This document shows positions 1-7,537 of a DNA stretch of 36,187 nt, piece after piece. The position numbers and the translations under genes are program-made. The notes beneath the pieces are model-generated. The model ran no database searches. It saw nothing but the letters and a program-made list of their open reading frames with translations, and had not been told where the DNA came from. How positions within the stretch are numbered: the stretch's first letter is position 1; each line of letters opens with the position of its first letter. Source of the stretch: Cloacibacterium sp046296655 (GTDB lineage Bacteria > Bacteroidota > Bacteroidia > Flavobacteriales > Weeksellaceae); assembly GCA_046296655.1 (NCBI GenBank), contig JBKBLE010000025.1, forward strand, positions 1 through 36,187. Reading direction: 5' to 3'.

Positions 1-102
1 AAACCTTATCCGCCTGCTCTTTAATCGGAATATTCTTAACGAAAAACTGAAAATGGCGGCTTGTTAAGGAGTGACTATTTATTTTCCAGCTCAAAAATCC
101 AA
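1..102. other. Left-edge stretch, no confident gene
   Basis: This stretch lies beyond the prfA terminator and runs off the window. On the minus strand a frame stays open from about base 90 to base 1 and ends in a protein-like run (HFQFFVKNIPIKEQADKV), but it has no clear start and I do not recognise it. On the plus strand a 22-codon open frame ends at a TAA at 65-67. Either could be the edge of a neighbouring gene; neither can be called from the sequence here. Confidence 0.15.
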
Positions 103-141
103 AAAATACGGCTCAAAATTTAAAATTTTGAGCCGTATTTT
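103..141 (-). terminator. Rho-independent terminator of prfA
   Basis: The arms at 103-121 and 123-141 are perfect inverted copies (core TACGGCTCAAAAT). Read on the minus strand the stem is followed by a run of six T. It lies 24 bases past the prfA stop. The plus-strand side is also T-rich, so it may act in both directions. Confidence 0.75.
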
Positions 142-164
142 ACATCAAAGTGAGCTGTATTTCG

Positions 165-1247
165 TTAAATTTCCTCTTGACCTTTCATTTTTTCTGCATT
201 TTCTGCCATAATTACGGCATCCAACATTTCTTGGATATCACCATTCATATAAGCATCTAGATTGTAGATAGATTTATTAATTCTGTGATCGGTAACTCTA
301 CCTTGAGGATAATTATACGTTTTAATTTTTGCAGAACGGTCACCGGTAGAAACCATCGTTTTACGTTGTGCCGCAATATCTCCTACCACTTCTTGTAATT
401 TAATATCATACAATTTTGCACGAAGCATTTCCATCGCTAACTCTCTGTTTGCCAACTGAGAACGCGCTTGTTGACAAACCACCACAATTCCAGAAGGTTT
501 GTGCGTTAATTGAACTTTTGTTTCTACTTTGTTTACGTTTTGTCCACCAGCTCCACCAGAACGAGAGGTTTGCATCTCGATATCTGCAGGATTTATTTCC
601 ACATCTACTTCTTCCGCTTCTGGTAAAACCGCAATCGTAATCGCCGAAGTGTGCACTCTACCTTGAGATTCCGTCTCTGGAACTCTCTGAACACGGTGAA
701 CTCCAGATTCAAATTTCATAATTCCATAAACTCCTTCTCCTTCTACTTTCATCACCAGTTCTTTGTAACCTTTAGACGCTTCAGAAAAATCAGTGATTTC
801 GTGTCTCCAACCTTTGGTTTTGAAATACATGGTGTACATTCTGTACATATCTTCCACAAAAATCGCAGCTTCGTCGCCACCAGTTCCGGCGCGCATTTCT
901 AAGATAATGTTTTTATCATCGGCAGGATCTTTCGGAATTAGAAGCACTTTCAGTTCTTCTTCCAATCCTGGGATTTTTTCTAAGGCTTCGTTTTTTTCGA
1001 TTTTGGCTAATTCTACAAAATCTTTATCAGAACCGTCTGCAATGATTTCATCTGATTCTTCGATGGTGTTTAAAGCTTGCATGTACTCATCAAAAACTTT
1101 CACGATTTTACCTAAATCGCTGTATTCTTTGTTGAGCTGACCGTATCTTTTCTGGTCGGAAATTACATCGGGTTGTATAATTAAATCAGCAACCTCGTTA
1201 TAACGTTGCTTAATTGCTTGAAGTTTTGGGATTAAACTTTTTGACAT
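165..1247 (-). CDS. prfA: Peptide chain release factor 1 (RF1)
   Basis: This cytosolic class I release factor recognises UAA and UAG in the ribosomal A site and triggers hydrolysis of peptidyl-tRNA. The 360-residue length is standard for RF1. The catalytic GGQ motif sits in GGAGGQNVNK at about residue 235. The stop-codon tripeptide is in the PxT form typical of RF1 (VPETESQGRVHTS) rather than the SPF of RF2. The N-terminal part is the helical domain expected for the family. The ATG start lies about 20 bases below a good TATCTTTG promoter box, so the leader is very short. A terminator follows the stop, so it appears to be a single-gene unit. Nothing is truncated. Confidence 0.97.
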   Translation of the reverse strand: MSKSLIPKLQAIKQRYNEVADLIIQPDVISDQKRYGQLNKEYSDLGKIVKVFDEYMQALNTIEESDEIIADGSDKDFVELAKIEKNEALEKIPGLEEELKVLLIPKDPADDKNIILEMRAGTGGDEAAIFVEDMYRMYTMYFKTKGWRHEITDFSEASKGYKELVMKVEGEGVYGIMKFESGVHRVQRVPETESQGRVHTSAITIAVLPEAEEVDVEINPADIEMQTSRSGGAGGQNVNKVETKVQLTHKPSGIVVVCQQARSQLANRELAMEMLRAKLYDIKLQEVVGDIAAQRKTMVSTGDRSAKIKTYNYPQGRVTDHRINKSIYNLDAYMNGDIQEMLDAVIMAENAEKMKGQEEI

Positions 1248-1267
1248 TGTCTAAAATTATTTGGGTG

Positions 1268-1275
1268 CAAAGATA
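1268..1275 (-). promoter_or_regulatory. prfA promoter -7 box (TATCTTTG)
   Basis: On the minus strand this reads TATCTTTG, a full match to the Bacteroidota -7 consensus TAnnTTTG, with its last G 21 bases from the prfA ATG. No clear TTG -33 box is seen. The 20 bases around it (1265-1284) are identical to the miaB promoter at 21465-21484. Confidence 0.5.
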
Positions 1276-1318
1276 AGGAATTTTGCTTGGATGTTAGAAG
1301 TTAGATGTAAGGATGAAA

Positions 1319-1346
1319 AAATCTGCTCAGAAAACTGAACAGATTT
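1319..1346 (-). terminator. Terminator of the receptor-permease operon
   Basis: The stem arms AAATCTGCTCAG and CTGAACAGATTT pair with one internal mismatch around an AAAA loop. On the minus strand the stem is followed by TTTTTTC. It lies 5 bases past the permease stop and ends the riboswitch-controlled unit. Confidence 0.7.
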
Positions 1347-1350
1347 AATT

Positions 1351-2652
1351 TTATTCTTCTAAAGATTTTGGTATTTTTTTATCAAACAAATAAAGTAGTA
1401 TCCCAATAATTACTATAACCAAACCAATTATACTTTCTTTGGGATTATTGATGAAAGTAAAATATAAAATATATCCACTAAACAGCACAAAAATAGTGGG
1501 AAATACGTAAAATAAATTAGATTTAAAAAGTTTCCTGTCCGATTTTTTTAAGAAAAATGCTGTAGAAATTGCCAAAGTAGAAAGCAGTTGTAAAACAAAC
1601 GCTGTGTAAAGGAAAATTTGTTTAAAGCTACCTGTAGAAATGATGATAATCGCAATAATAGCATGAGCAAAAATGGCTCTCACCGGAATGTTTTTTTTGT
1701 TTTTTACGGCCAAAAAACTCCAAAGTTTATTTTCTGAAGCTGTAGCTTGTGTAATTCTAGAACCTACCCAAAGATAACCGCTTATTGTTGCTACCAATTG
1801 TAAGGCTATAAAAACATTCACAATTTTCCCAAAAGTACTACCAAACATATAATTGGCTGCAATTCCCATTATGTCTTCTTTGCCTTTTAGAGCTTCTATT
1901 GGTGCGTGTTTCAGCATAATGTAATTGATGAAAACATAGCAAAAAGTGACAAAAACGGTTCCTATAATTAAAGATTTTGGAAGATTTTTTTGTGGTTTAT
2001 TTATTTCTCCTGCAATGTAGGAAGCAGAATTCCAGCCTGTGTAAGCGTAGGTTACAAATACCAGTGAGGTTGCAAATGCTGGTAATAGAATTTCTTGTTC
2101 CCAACTGTTTCCAAAATTAAGAGAAGTATGAATTGGATTTTGTGATAGCAATACTCCTATGATGATTAACACCACTACAAAACTTACCTTAATGAAAGTA
2201 AAAAAATTGTGAAATCTCCCTGAAATACTTATGCTAAAAGACAATGCTAATGCTACCAATAAGATAACCGCAATTGCAAAGTAAGCCCCAAAATCTCCTT
2301 GAAAAACCAACATATATTTAGCCATTGCCAAAGCTGCCAATGAAACAGGAGACGAAAAGCCAATAACAAGAGAAATCCAACTGCTAAGATAGCCCAGAAT
2401 AGGATGATAGGTTTTTGATAAGTAAATATAATCTCCTCCATTTCCTTTGAAAAAAGTGCCTAATTCTGCATAACAAAAAGCTCCAAAAAGCGCTAAAACA
2501 CCACCAATAAACCATAGCAAAAAAATAGTGATGGTGTTTTGCAGCTCTACTACTTGAAAACCTAATGTGGTGAAAACGCCTGTTCCAATCATATTAGAAA
2601 TTACAATTGCTGTGGCGGTTTTCCAGCCGATTTTGTTCTTTAGGTTTTCCAT
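1351..2652 (-). CDS. APC-family amino acid permease, probably for methionine or a related compound
   Basis: This is an inner-membrane amino acid/polyamine/organocation transporter. Its 433 residues form about 12 hydrophobic segments, normal for the family. The N-terminal signature SNMIGTGVFTTLG in TM1 is the unwound substrate-binding segment of APC permeases, and GWNSASYIAGE is typical of TM6. It starts 9 bases after the stop of the upstream TonB-dependent receptor, so the two are surely co-transcribed, and the operon leader carries a SAM-I riboswitch. SAM-I riboswitches mostly control methionine and SAM genes, so I infer that the substrate is methionine, a methionine precursor or a methionine-containing small compound. 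The sequence alone would only support a generic amino acid transporter. Confidence 0.85.
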   Translation of the reverse strand: MENLKNKIGWKTATAIVISNMIGTGVFTTLGFQVVELQNTITIFLLWFIGGVLALFGAFCYAELGTFFKGNGGDYIYLSKTYHPILGYLSSWISLVIGFSSPVSLAALAMAKYMLVFQGDFGAYFAIAVILLVALALSFSISISGRFHNFFTFIKVSFVVVLIIIGVLLSQNPIHTSLNFGNSWEQEILLPAFATSLVFVTYAYTGWNSASYIAGEINKPQKNLPKSLIIGTVFVTFCYVFINYIMLKHAPIEALKGKEDIMGIAANYMFGSTFGKIVNVFIALQLVATISGYLWVGSRITQATASENKLWSFLAVKNKKNIPVRAIFAHAIIAIIIISTGSFKQIFLYTAFVLQLLSTLAISTAFFLKKSDRKLFKSNLFYVFPTIFVLFSGYILYFTFINNPKESIIGLVIVIIGILLYLFDKKIPKSLEE

Positions 2653-2661
2653 TATATAATT

Positions 2662-5055
2662 CTAAAAATTGTAATTCAATCTTCCGAAGAAGTAGTTTCC
2701 TGTAGTTCCCATTTGTACTGGTGCATATTTGAAAACGCCAAAATAAGAATTTTCATACACTTGCAAATCTGGGAAAACATCAAATAAATTGTTTGCTCCT
2801 ATTGTAAAATTAACTTTCTTAGTAATATCATAACCTACACTTACGTCTGTTACCACTTTTGGAGCAAATTTTTGTACAGAACCAAAAGGGAAACCATCTC
2901 TAATTACTTGTCCGAAATAGGTGTTTCTCACTAAGAAATTAACTTTGTTGATTTTGTAGTTCAATCCTAAAGAAGCTTTTGTTTTAGGAGAAAGCGATTC
3001 TATAATGTTAATTTGGTCTGGCCCGAAGAATTCGTCTTGTGAATGATTCGCTAATACTTTTTCTGGGAAATTAAATTTAGTAATTTTAGTTTCTGTATAA
3101 TTTCCAGCAAGGTTAATGTTAAGATTTCCTCCACCTAAAGCCCAATCATAGCTAACAACCAAATCTACACCTTTGGTTTCTGTATCAACAGCATTGGCAA
3201 AAAATCTAGCGCTTTCCACATCATAAGCAGCAAAAGACGGGTCTGAAAACTGACTGGTAATCACAATTCTGTCTTTTACTTTGATTAAATAACCATCAAG
3301 AGTTATAAATAATTTATCAACAGGCTTGAAAGTAAATCCAGCACTTGCGTTTACAGATTTTTCTTCTTTCAATTTATCAAAACCTATTTCTTGAGCAATT
3401 GCACTATCGTTGGTAAAAATTCCTTTATTTACAATTCCGCTGCCAGATGTTGAAATGTCTGAATAAGAATTGTTAAAATATTGCTGTTGTAAAGATGGCG
3501 CTCTGAAACCTGTACCAATAGCTCCTCTCAAAGAGAAATTCTTGAACAACTCATATCTCAATGCTAATTTACCTGTTAATGCACTTCCGAAATCTGAATA
3601 ATTCTCGAATCTTGCCGCTGCATCTACATTAAATTTTTCTAAATAATAAGAAACATCAGCGTAAAGCGCTTCAGAATTTCTAGATTTTTTAAGCGCATTG
3701 TCATTAGAAAAACCAATGAAAGATTGCGCTCCACCAGCTGCACCAGAAACTAAACCATAATTTTTATAAGAAGCTTCTTCGCCAGATTTTATTTGATATT
3801 GCTCAAATCTCCATTCTCCTCCAAAAGCAATATTGAAATTGTTGATTTTTTTAGAAGCATCTATATTAAATGTATTTTGCAAAAATCCGTGAGACCCCGC
3901 ATTAAATTCTGTTGGAGACTGCGCTCCCATTGAAGCATTATTGGTATTACTTACGTCATAATTGAAAACATTACTACCAAAAGTATTGCTAAGGTCTAAA
4001 GTCCAATTGTTGTTTTGGTATTTCGTTCCAACTGCGTAAGAAAAATCGTAAATTTTTGAATTTAAAACCGGTTGAAATCCATTAGGGAAAATAGACAAAA
4101 CAACGTTAGATGTTTCACTAGGCAATCTTCTGAATCCAAAACCTTCACCTTGCTTCACACTAGCTCCACCAAAAGAATAGAGGTTCCATTTATCATTCAA
4201 AGGATATTCGGCGTTTAAAAACAGTTGCCCTTGTTTAATCTGCGCATCACCAACTTGAAAGTTAAAATCATCACGAGTTAAGCCTCTTTGTGCAATAATT
4301 GCGTCATCATTTGCTCTCGCTTGAGCAGGATCATCCGCAAAATCATAAGCAAAATTGTCTCCAAAAATATCTAAATTATGATTTTGAGACCTATTGGTTT
4401 TACCTCTATGACTTAACTGGAGAGACAAATTAATAAAACCTTTGTCTTTATTTAAAGCGGTGCCGTAATTGGCTCCAATTTGATAAGTTTCTCCATCATT
4501 TCTACCTGTTTGCCCGTATGTAATAGAAGCAGAAGCGCCTTGGTTTTTCTTTAAAATAATATTAATAACACCAGCAATAGCATCAGAACCATATTGCGCT
4601 GCAGCTCCATCTCTTAAAACCTCAATTCTGTCAATTGCAGTTACAGGAATTGTGCTTAAATCTGTTCCTACAGAACCATTTCCTACAGTATTTTGATAAT
4701 TTACCAAAGAAGTAGTGTGTCTTCTTTTTCCATTTACCAAAACTAAAACTTGGTCTGGCCCCATACCTCTCAAAGTTACAGGGTCAATATGTTCTGTCCC
4801 ATCAGAAGCAGACTGTCTTACCGAGTTGAAAGAAGGAATTACATAATTTAATAAATCTTGAACGGTAGTCTGAGGAGAACTTTGTTGTATCTTTTGAACA
4901 GAAATTACATCTACAGGAACTAATGTATTAAGTTTTGTACGGTTATTGGCACGGTTTCCTACCAACACTACATCTTCTATATTTTTTTCAGTAACTTCTT
5001 GTGCTTGAACATACAAAGCACTTAGTAAAAGAATGCTAAAGGTAGCTTTTTTCAT
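2662..5055 (-). CDS. TonB-dependent outer membrane receptor under SAM-I riboswitch control
   Basis: This 797-residue protein starts with a signal peptide (cleavage near LYVQAQ), followed by a TonB-box-like EDVVLVGN, a plug domain at roughly residues 45-170 (RGMGPDQVLVLVNGKRR, then RIEVLRDGAAAQYGSDAIAG) and a 22-strand-type beta barrel ending in the aromatic GRLNYNF. It lacks the N-terminal carboxypeptidase-like domain and any SusD partner, so it is not a glycan Sus system. It would import a ligand across the outer membrane using TonB-ExbB energy. It is the first gene behind a SAM-I riboswitch and is followed at 9 bases by an APC permease, giving a matched outer- and inner-membrane pair. Methionine-related uptake is inference from that regulation. 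The receptor class is certain; the ligand is not. Confidence 0.92.
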   Translation of the reverse strand: MKKATFSILLLSALYVQAQEVTEKNIEDVVLVGNRANNRTKLNTLVPVDVISVQKIQQSSPQTTVQDLLNYVIPSFNSVRQSASDGTEHIDPVTLRGMGPDQVLVLVNGKRRHTTSLVNYQNTVGNGSVGTDLSTIPVTAIDRIEVLRDGAAAQYGSDAIAGVINIILKKNQGASASITYGQTGRNDGETYQIGANYGTALNKDKGFINLSLQLSHRGKTNRSQNHNLDIFGDNFAYDFADDPAQARANDDAIIAQRGLTRDDFNFQVGDAQIKQGQLFLNAEYPLNDKWNLYSFGGASVKQGEGFGFRRLPSETSNVVLSIFPNGFQPVLNSKIYDFSYAVGTKYQNNNWTLDLSNTFGSNVFNYDVSNTNNASMGAQSPTEFNAGSHGFLQNTFNIDASKKINNFNIAFGGEWRFEQYQIKSGEEASYKNYGLVSGAAGGAQSFIGFSNDNALKKSRNSEALYADVSYYLEKFNVDAAARFENYSDFGSALTGKLALRYELFKNFSLRGAIGTGFRAPSLQQQYFNNSYSDISTSGSGIVNKGIFTNDSAIAQEIGFDKLKEEKSVNASAGFTFKPVDKLFITLDGYLIKVKDRIVITSQFSDPSFAAYDVESARFFANAVDTETKGVDLVVSYDWALGGGNLNINLAGNYTETKITKFNFPEKVLANHSQDEFFGPDQINIIESLSPKTKASLGLNYKINKVNFLVRNTYFGQVIRDGFPFGSVQKFAPKVVTDVSVGYDITKKVNFTIGANNLFDVFPDLQVYENSYFGVFKYAPVQMGTTGNYFFGRLNYNF

Positions 5056-5117
5056 TTCTAATTTTATTTAAATTTTAAATTAAGAAATGCAGAAGGCAAC
5101 CTCATAGAAACAATAAA

Positions 5118-5134
5118 ATAAACATTTGGTTTAT
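5118..5134 (-). terminator. Possible expression-platform hairpin after the SAM-I aptamer
   Basis: A perfect 6-bp AT-rich stem (ATAAAC/GTTTAT, loop CAAAT on the minus strand) sits directly after the aptamer P1 and is followed by TTTATTGTTT. It could be a weak transcription terminator competing with P1, but the stem is thin, so control could instead be translational. Confidence 0.3.
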
Positions 5135-5135
5135 G

Positions 5136-5240
5136 CTCATCTATCCTATAACTAGGTTGGAATTAGCACCGTTACTCCGTATAGAACGGGTTGGTTGCTA
5201 AGGTTTCTAAGGGCCAAATCCCTCCACCTTTCTTGATAAG
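5136..5240 (-). ncRNA. SAM-I (S-box) riboswitch
   Basis: On the minus strand all conserved blocks of the SAM-I aptamer occur in order: CTTATCAAGA, GGTGGAGGGA, TGGCCC, GAAACC, GCAACC and GGTGCTAATTCC, closing with GATGAG. P1 forms between CTTATC (5240-5235) and GATGAG (5141-5136). CCTAGTTATAGG gives a P4 stem, and a P3 hairpin lies around TCTATACGGAG. It binds S-adenosylmethionine and normally shuts down its operon when SAM is plentiful. It lies 80 bases upstream of the TonB-dependent receptor start. A SAM-II or cobalamin type does not fit these blocks. Confidence 0.93.
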
Positions 5241-5294
5241 TTTTGAGTTGCAAAAATAAGGGTATTTTTTAATTTTCCAAATTTTTAACAAAAA

Positions 5295-5321
5295 AATACT
5301 CTCAAAAAATTTGAGAGTATT
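5295..5321 (-). terminator. Terminator of the fumarase/small membrane protein unit
   Basis: A perfect 12-bp inverted repeat (AATACTCTCAAA / TTTGAGAGTATT) with a three-base loop is followed on the minus strand by TTTTTTTG. It separates the upstream small membrane protein gene from the SAM-I riboswitch, so the riboswitch operon has its own promoter between about 5241 and 5290. Confidence 0.75.
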
Positions 5322-5346
5322 CTAATATATTTTGTTTTGCTTTGAT

Positions 5347-5379
5347 ATTACTTTCTTCAAATTCAGGGAAGAAAGTAAT
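5347..5379. repeat. 12-bp perfect inverted repeat
   Basis: ATTACTTTCTTC (5347-5358) is mirrored by GAAGAAAGTAAT (5368-5379) around a 9-base loop, 11 bases past the stop of the small membrane protein gene. Neither strand has a T-run after it, so it is not a classical terminator. It could stabilise the mRNA 3' end upstream of the true terminator at 5295-5321. Confidence 0.5.
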
Positions 5380-5390
5380 GTCATCGAAAA

Positions 5391-5663
5391 TTAATGATGA
5401 CCTGCGTGTAAATAAGGGCCGTCTCCTTTTGGTTGGTTGTAGATTACTTCTACACCTTCTTGCTCTAGAAGCGTTTTTCTTCTGATATCTTCTGGGTTAA
5501 ATTTCTTAGTTTTTCCGAAATATTCAGCTAAACCTTCAGTTAACCACATTGGAATCACTACTCCAAAGAACATGAAAATACACCAAAATCCTATGAGGAA
5601 CATTACGATAAAATAAACGGTCCAAAGGAACTGATAAACTGGCCAAAATCCTGCTAAAAACAT
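5391..5663 (-). CDS. Small membrane protein, function unknown
   Basis: I do not recognise the family. The protein has two closely spaced hydrophobic segments in its first 45 residues, rich in Trp and Phe (FLAGFWPVYQFLW, then FLIGFWCIFMFFGVVIPMWL), then a soluble tail with charged stretches and a His-containing end (PYLHAGHH). I place the start at the ATG at 5663 (90 residues). A longer frame exists from a TTG at 5684, but that TTG is the end of the TATTTTTG promoter box and would lie upstream of the expected transcription start. It lies downstream of fumarase on the same strand with its own promoter and is followed by a terminator. The C-terminal His residues could bind a metal, but this is speculation. 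Confidence 0.7.
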   Translation of the reverse strand: MFLAGFWPVYQFLWTVYFIVMFLIGFWCIFMFFGVVIPMWLTEGLAEYFGKTKKFNPEDIRRKTLLEQEGVEVIYNQPKGDGPYLHAGHH

Positions 5664-5681
5664 AATTTCTATTATTTTAGG

Positions 5682-5689
5682 CAAAAATA
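5682..5689 (-). promoter_or_regulatory. -7 box (TATTTTTG) of the small membrane protein gene
   Basis: The minus strand reads TATTTTTG, a full TAnnTTTG match, 19 bases before the ATG at 5663. It overlaps the alternative TTG start at 5684, which argues against that start. Confidence 0.45.
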
Positions 5690-5775
5690 TAACATTTTTT
5701 TAATCGACAAAAGTTTTTTTTATTGAATTTTGTCGCATACTGCTAAATCTCCACCGAATATTTACATTTTCTTCA

Positions 5776-7383
5776 TTAATGAGCTAAAGCGGCAAAGAAA
5801 TCATTGCCTTTATCATCTGTAATGATAAACGCAGGGAAATCTTTCACTTCTATTTTTCTTACCGCTTCCATTCCTAATTCTGGGAAATCTACTACTTCCA
5901 CAGAAAGAATATTTTCTTTCGCCAAAATTGCTGCAGGACCACCAATAGAGCCTAAGTAGAAACCGCCGTATTTTGCACAAGCATTGGTTACATCTTTGCT
6001 TCTGTTCCCTTTAGCAAGCATAATCATGCTTCCACCATTTTTCTGGAATTCGTCTACATAAACGTCCATTCTTCCCGCGGTTGTAGGTCCGAAACTTCCA
6101 CTTGGCATTCCTTCTGGAGTTTTGGCAGGACCAGCGTAATAAATTGGGTGATTTTTAAAATATTCTGGCATTGGTTTTCCTGCATCTAATAATTCTTTGA
6201 TTTTTGCGTGAGCAATATCTCTTGCAACAATCAGTGTTCCGTTCAATTTTAAACGAGTTTTGATAGGATATTTCGACAATTCTGCCAAAATTTCTGGCAT
6301 AGGCTTGTTCAAATCTATTTCCACAGCTGGTTCTAAATGAGGAGCTGTTTCTGGTAAATATTGAGCTGGATTGGTTTCTAATTGTTCTAAGAAAATTCCT
6401 TCTTTGGTGATTTTTCCTTTGATATTTCTATCAGCAGAACAAGAAACGCCCATTCCAACAGGACAAGAAGCTGCGTGTCTCGGCAATCTGATTACTCTAA
6501 CATCGTGTGTTAAGTATTTTCCACCAAATTGAGCACCGATTGCAGATTCCTGACAAATTTCTTGCACTCTTTTCTCCCATTCTAAATCTCTGAACGCTTG
6601 ACCAGCCATATTTCCTTCGGTTGGTAAATTATCAAAATATTTAGCAGAAGCTTTTTTTACGGCTGCTAAATTGGCTTCGGCAGAAGTCCCTCCAATAACT
6701 AGAGCTAAGTGATAAGGTGGACAAGCTGCTGTTCCTAAATCCATAATTTTTTCACGGATAAATTCTTCTAAAGATTTATCGTTCAAAAGAGATTTTGTTT
6801 TTTGATACAAGAAAGTTTTATTCGCCGAACCACCTCCTTTTGTTAAAAATAAGAACTCATACGAATTTCCTTTTTTTGCATAAATATCAATTTGTGCAGG
6901 AAGATTAGAACCAGAATTTTTCTCTTCAAACATGCTCAAAGGAACAATCTGAGAATATCTTAAGTTTCTATTTTTATAAGTGTTATAAATTCCTCGGCTT
7001 AAATATTCTCCGTCATCTACTCCAGTATAAACATTTTCTCCTTTTTTTGCTATCACAATTGCAGTTCCAGTATCTTGGCAAGAAGGCAATACTCCTTCTA
7101 CGGCAACCGCTGCATTTTGTAATAAATTATACGCTACAAATCTATCATTATCAGTAGCTTCTGGATCATCTATAATTCTGCGTAAACTTGCTAAATGCTC
7201 AGAACGAAGCATAAAAGAAACATCTTCCATTGCTTTTTCCGCCAAAAGTTCTAAACCTTTTGGGTCAATGGTCAAGATTTCTCTATCACCTAATTGTTCT
7301 ACTTTTACGTAATCTGAAGTGAGTTTTTTATAAACAGTGTCATCCTTTAGAATTGGATACGGATCTTGGTAAATAAAGTCCAT
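5776..7383 (-). CDS. fumA: Fumarate hydratase class I
   Basis: This is the iron-sulfur fumarase of the TCA cycle, converting fumarate and water to L-malate in the cytosol. Its 535 residues match the single-chain class I enzymes, with the alpha (Fe-S) domain first and the beta domain in the C-terminal third (from about PMPEILAELSKYPIKTRL). The cysteine ligand regions of the [4Fe-4S] cluster are visible as SCQDTGTA, AACPPYH and CPVGMGVSCSADR. The beta-domain motif SGSFGPTTAGRMD is intact. It stands alone between recN and the small membrane protein gene. Class I enzymes are oxygen-labile, and the heat-stable class II (FumC) is a different family with no similarity, so the class is clear. Confidence 0.95.
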   Translation of the reverse strand: MDFIYQDPYPILKDDTVYKKLTSDYVKVEQLGDREILTIDPKGLELLAEKAMEDVSFMLRSEHLASLRRIIDDPEATDNDRFVAYNLLQNAAVAVEGVLPSCQDTGTAIVIAKKGENVYTGVDDGEYLSRGIYNTYKNRNLRYSQIVPLSMFEEKNSGSNLPAQIDIYAKKGNSYEFLFLTKGGGSANKTFLYQKTKSLLNDKSLEEFIREKIMDLGTAACPPYHLALVIGGTSAEANLAAVKKASAKYFDNLPTEGNMAGQAFRDLEWEKRVQEICQESAIGAQFGGKYLTHDVRVIRLPRHAASCPVGMGVSCSADRNIKGKITKEGIFLEQLETNPAQYLPETAPHLEPAVEIDLNKPMPEILAELSKYPIKTRLKLNGTLIVARDIAHAKIKELLDAGKPMPEYFKNHPIYYAGPAKTPEGMPSGSFGPTTAGRMDVYVDEFQKNGGSMIMLAKGNRSKDVTNACAKYGGFYLGSIGGPAAILAKENILSVEVVDFPELGMEAVRKIEVKDFPAFIITDDKGNDFFAALAH

Positions 7384-7491
7384 TTTATATTTGATTTACG
7401 ATTTTTGGTTTCAAAAAATCTCTGTTTTAGGGAAATTTGAATTAATAAAATTGATGGGTAAATTTACGAAAATTAAGTTTTTTAGCATTAG

Positions 7492-7519
7492 AAAAGTCTA
7501 AGGTTTTTCTAAGACTTTT
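7492..7519 (-). terminator. Terminator after recN
   Basis: The arms AAAAGTCTAAG (7492-7502) and CTAAGACTTTT (7509-7519) pair with a single mismatch. The minus-strand copy ends in TTTTC, 19 bases past the recN stop. This closes the bamD-rpoZ-coaBC-porD-recN run. Confidence 0.6.
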
Positions 7520-7537
7520 ATCACATCGCCAATTATT

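Noticed and set aside
793..1140. Open frame on the plus strand opposite prfA
   Set aside because: It is antisense to a clear prfA gene, low in complexity (Ser/Phe-rich) and has no promoter; a shadow frame.
5136..5240. Cobalamin or TPP riboswitch instead of SAM-I
   Set aside because: A TonB receptor first suggested cobalamin, but no B12-box (GCCACTG) or THI-box (CTGAGA) is present, while all SAM-I blocks are.
5347..5379. Terminator call for this hairpin
   Set aside because: No T-run on either side; the real terminator with a T-run lies at 5295-5321.
5664..5684. Longer start (TTG at 5684) for the small membrane protein
   Set aside because: The TTG is the end of the TATTTTTG promoter box, upstream of the expected RNA start.
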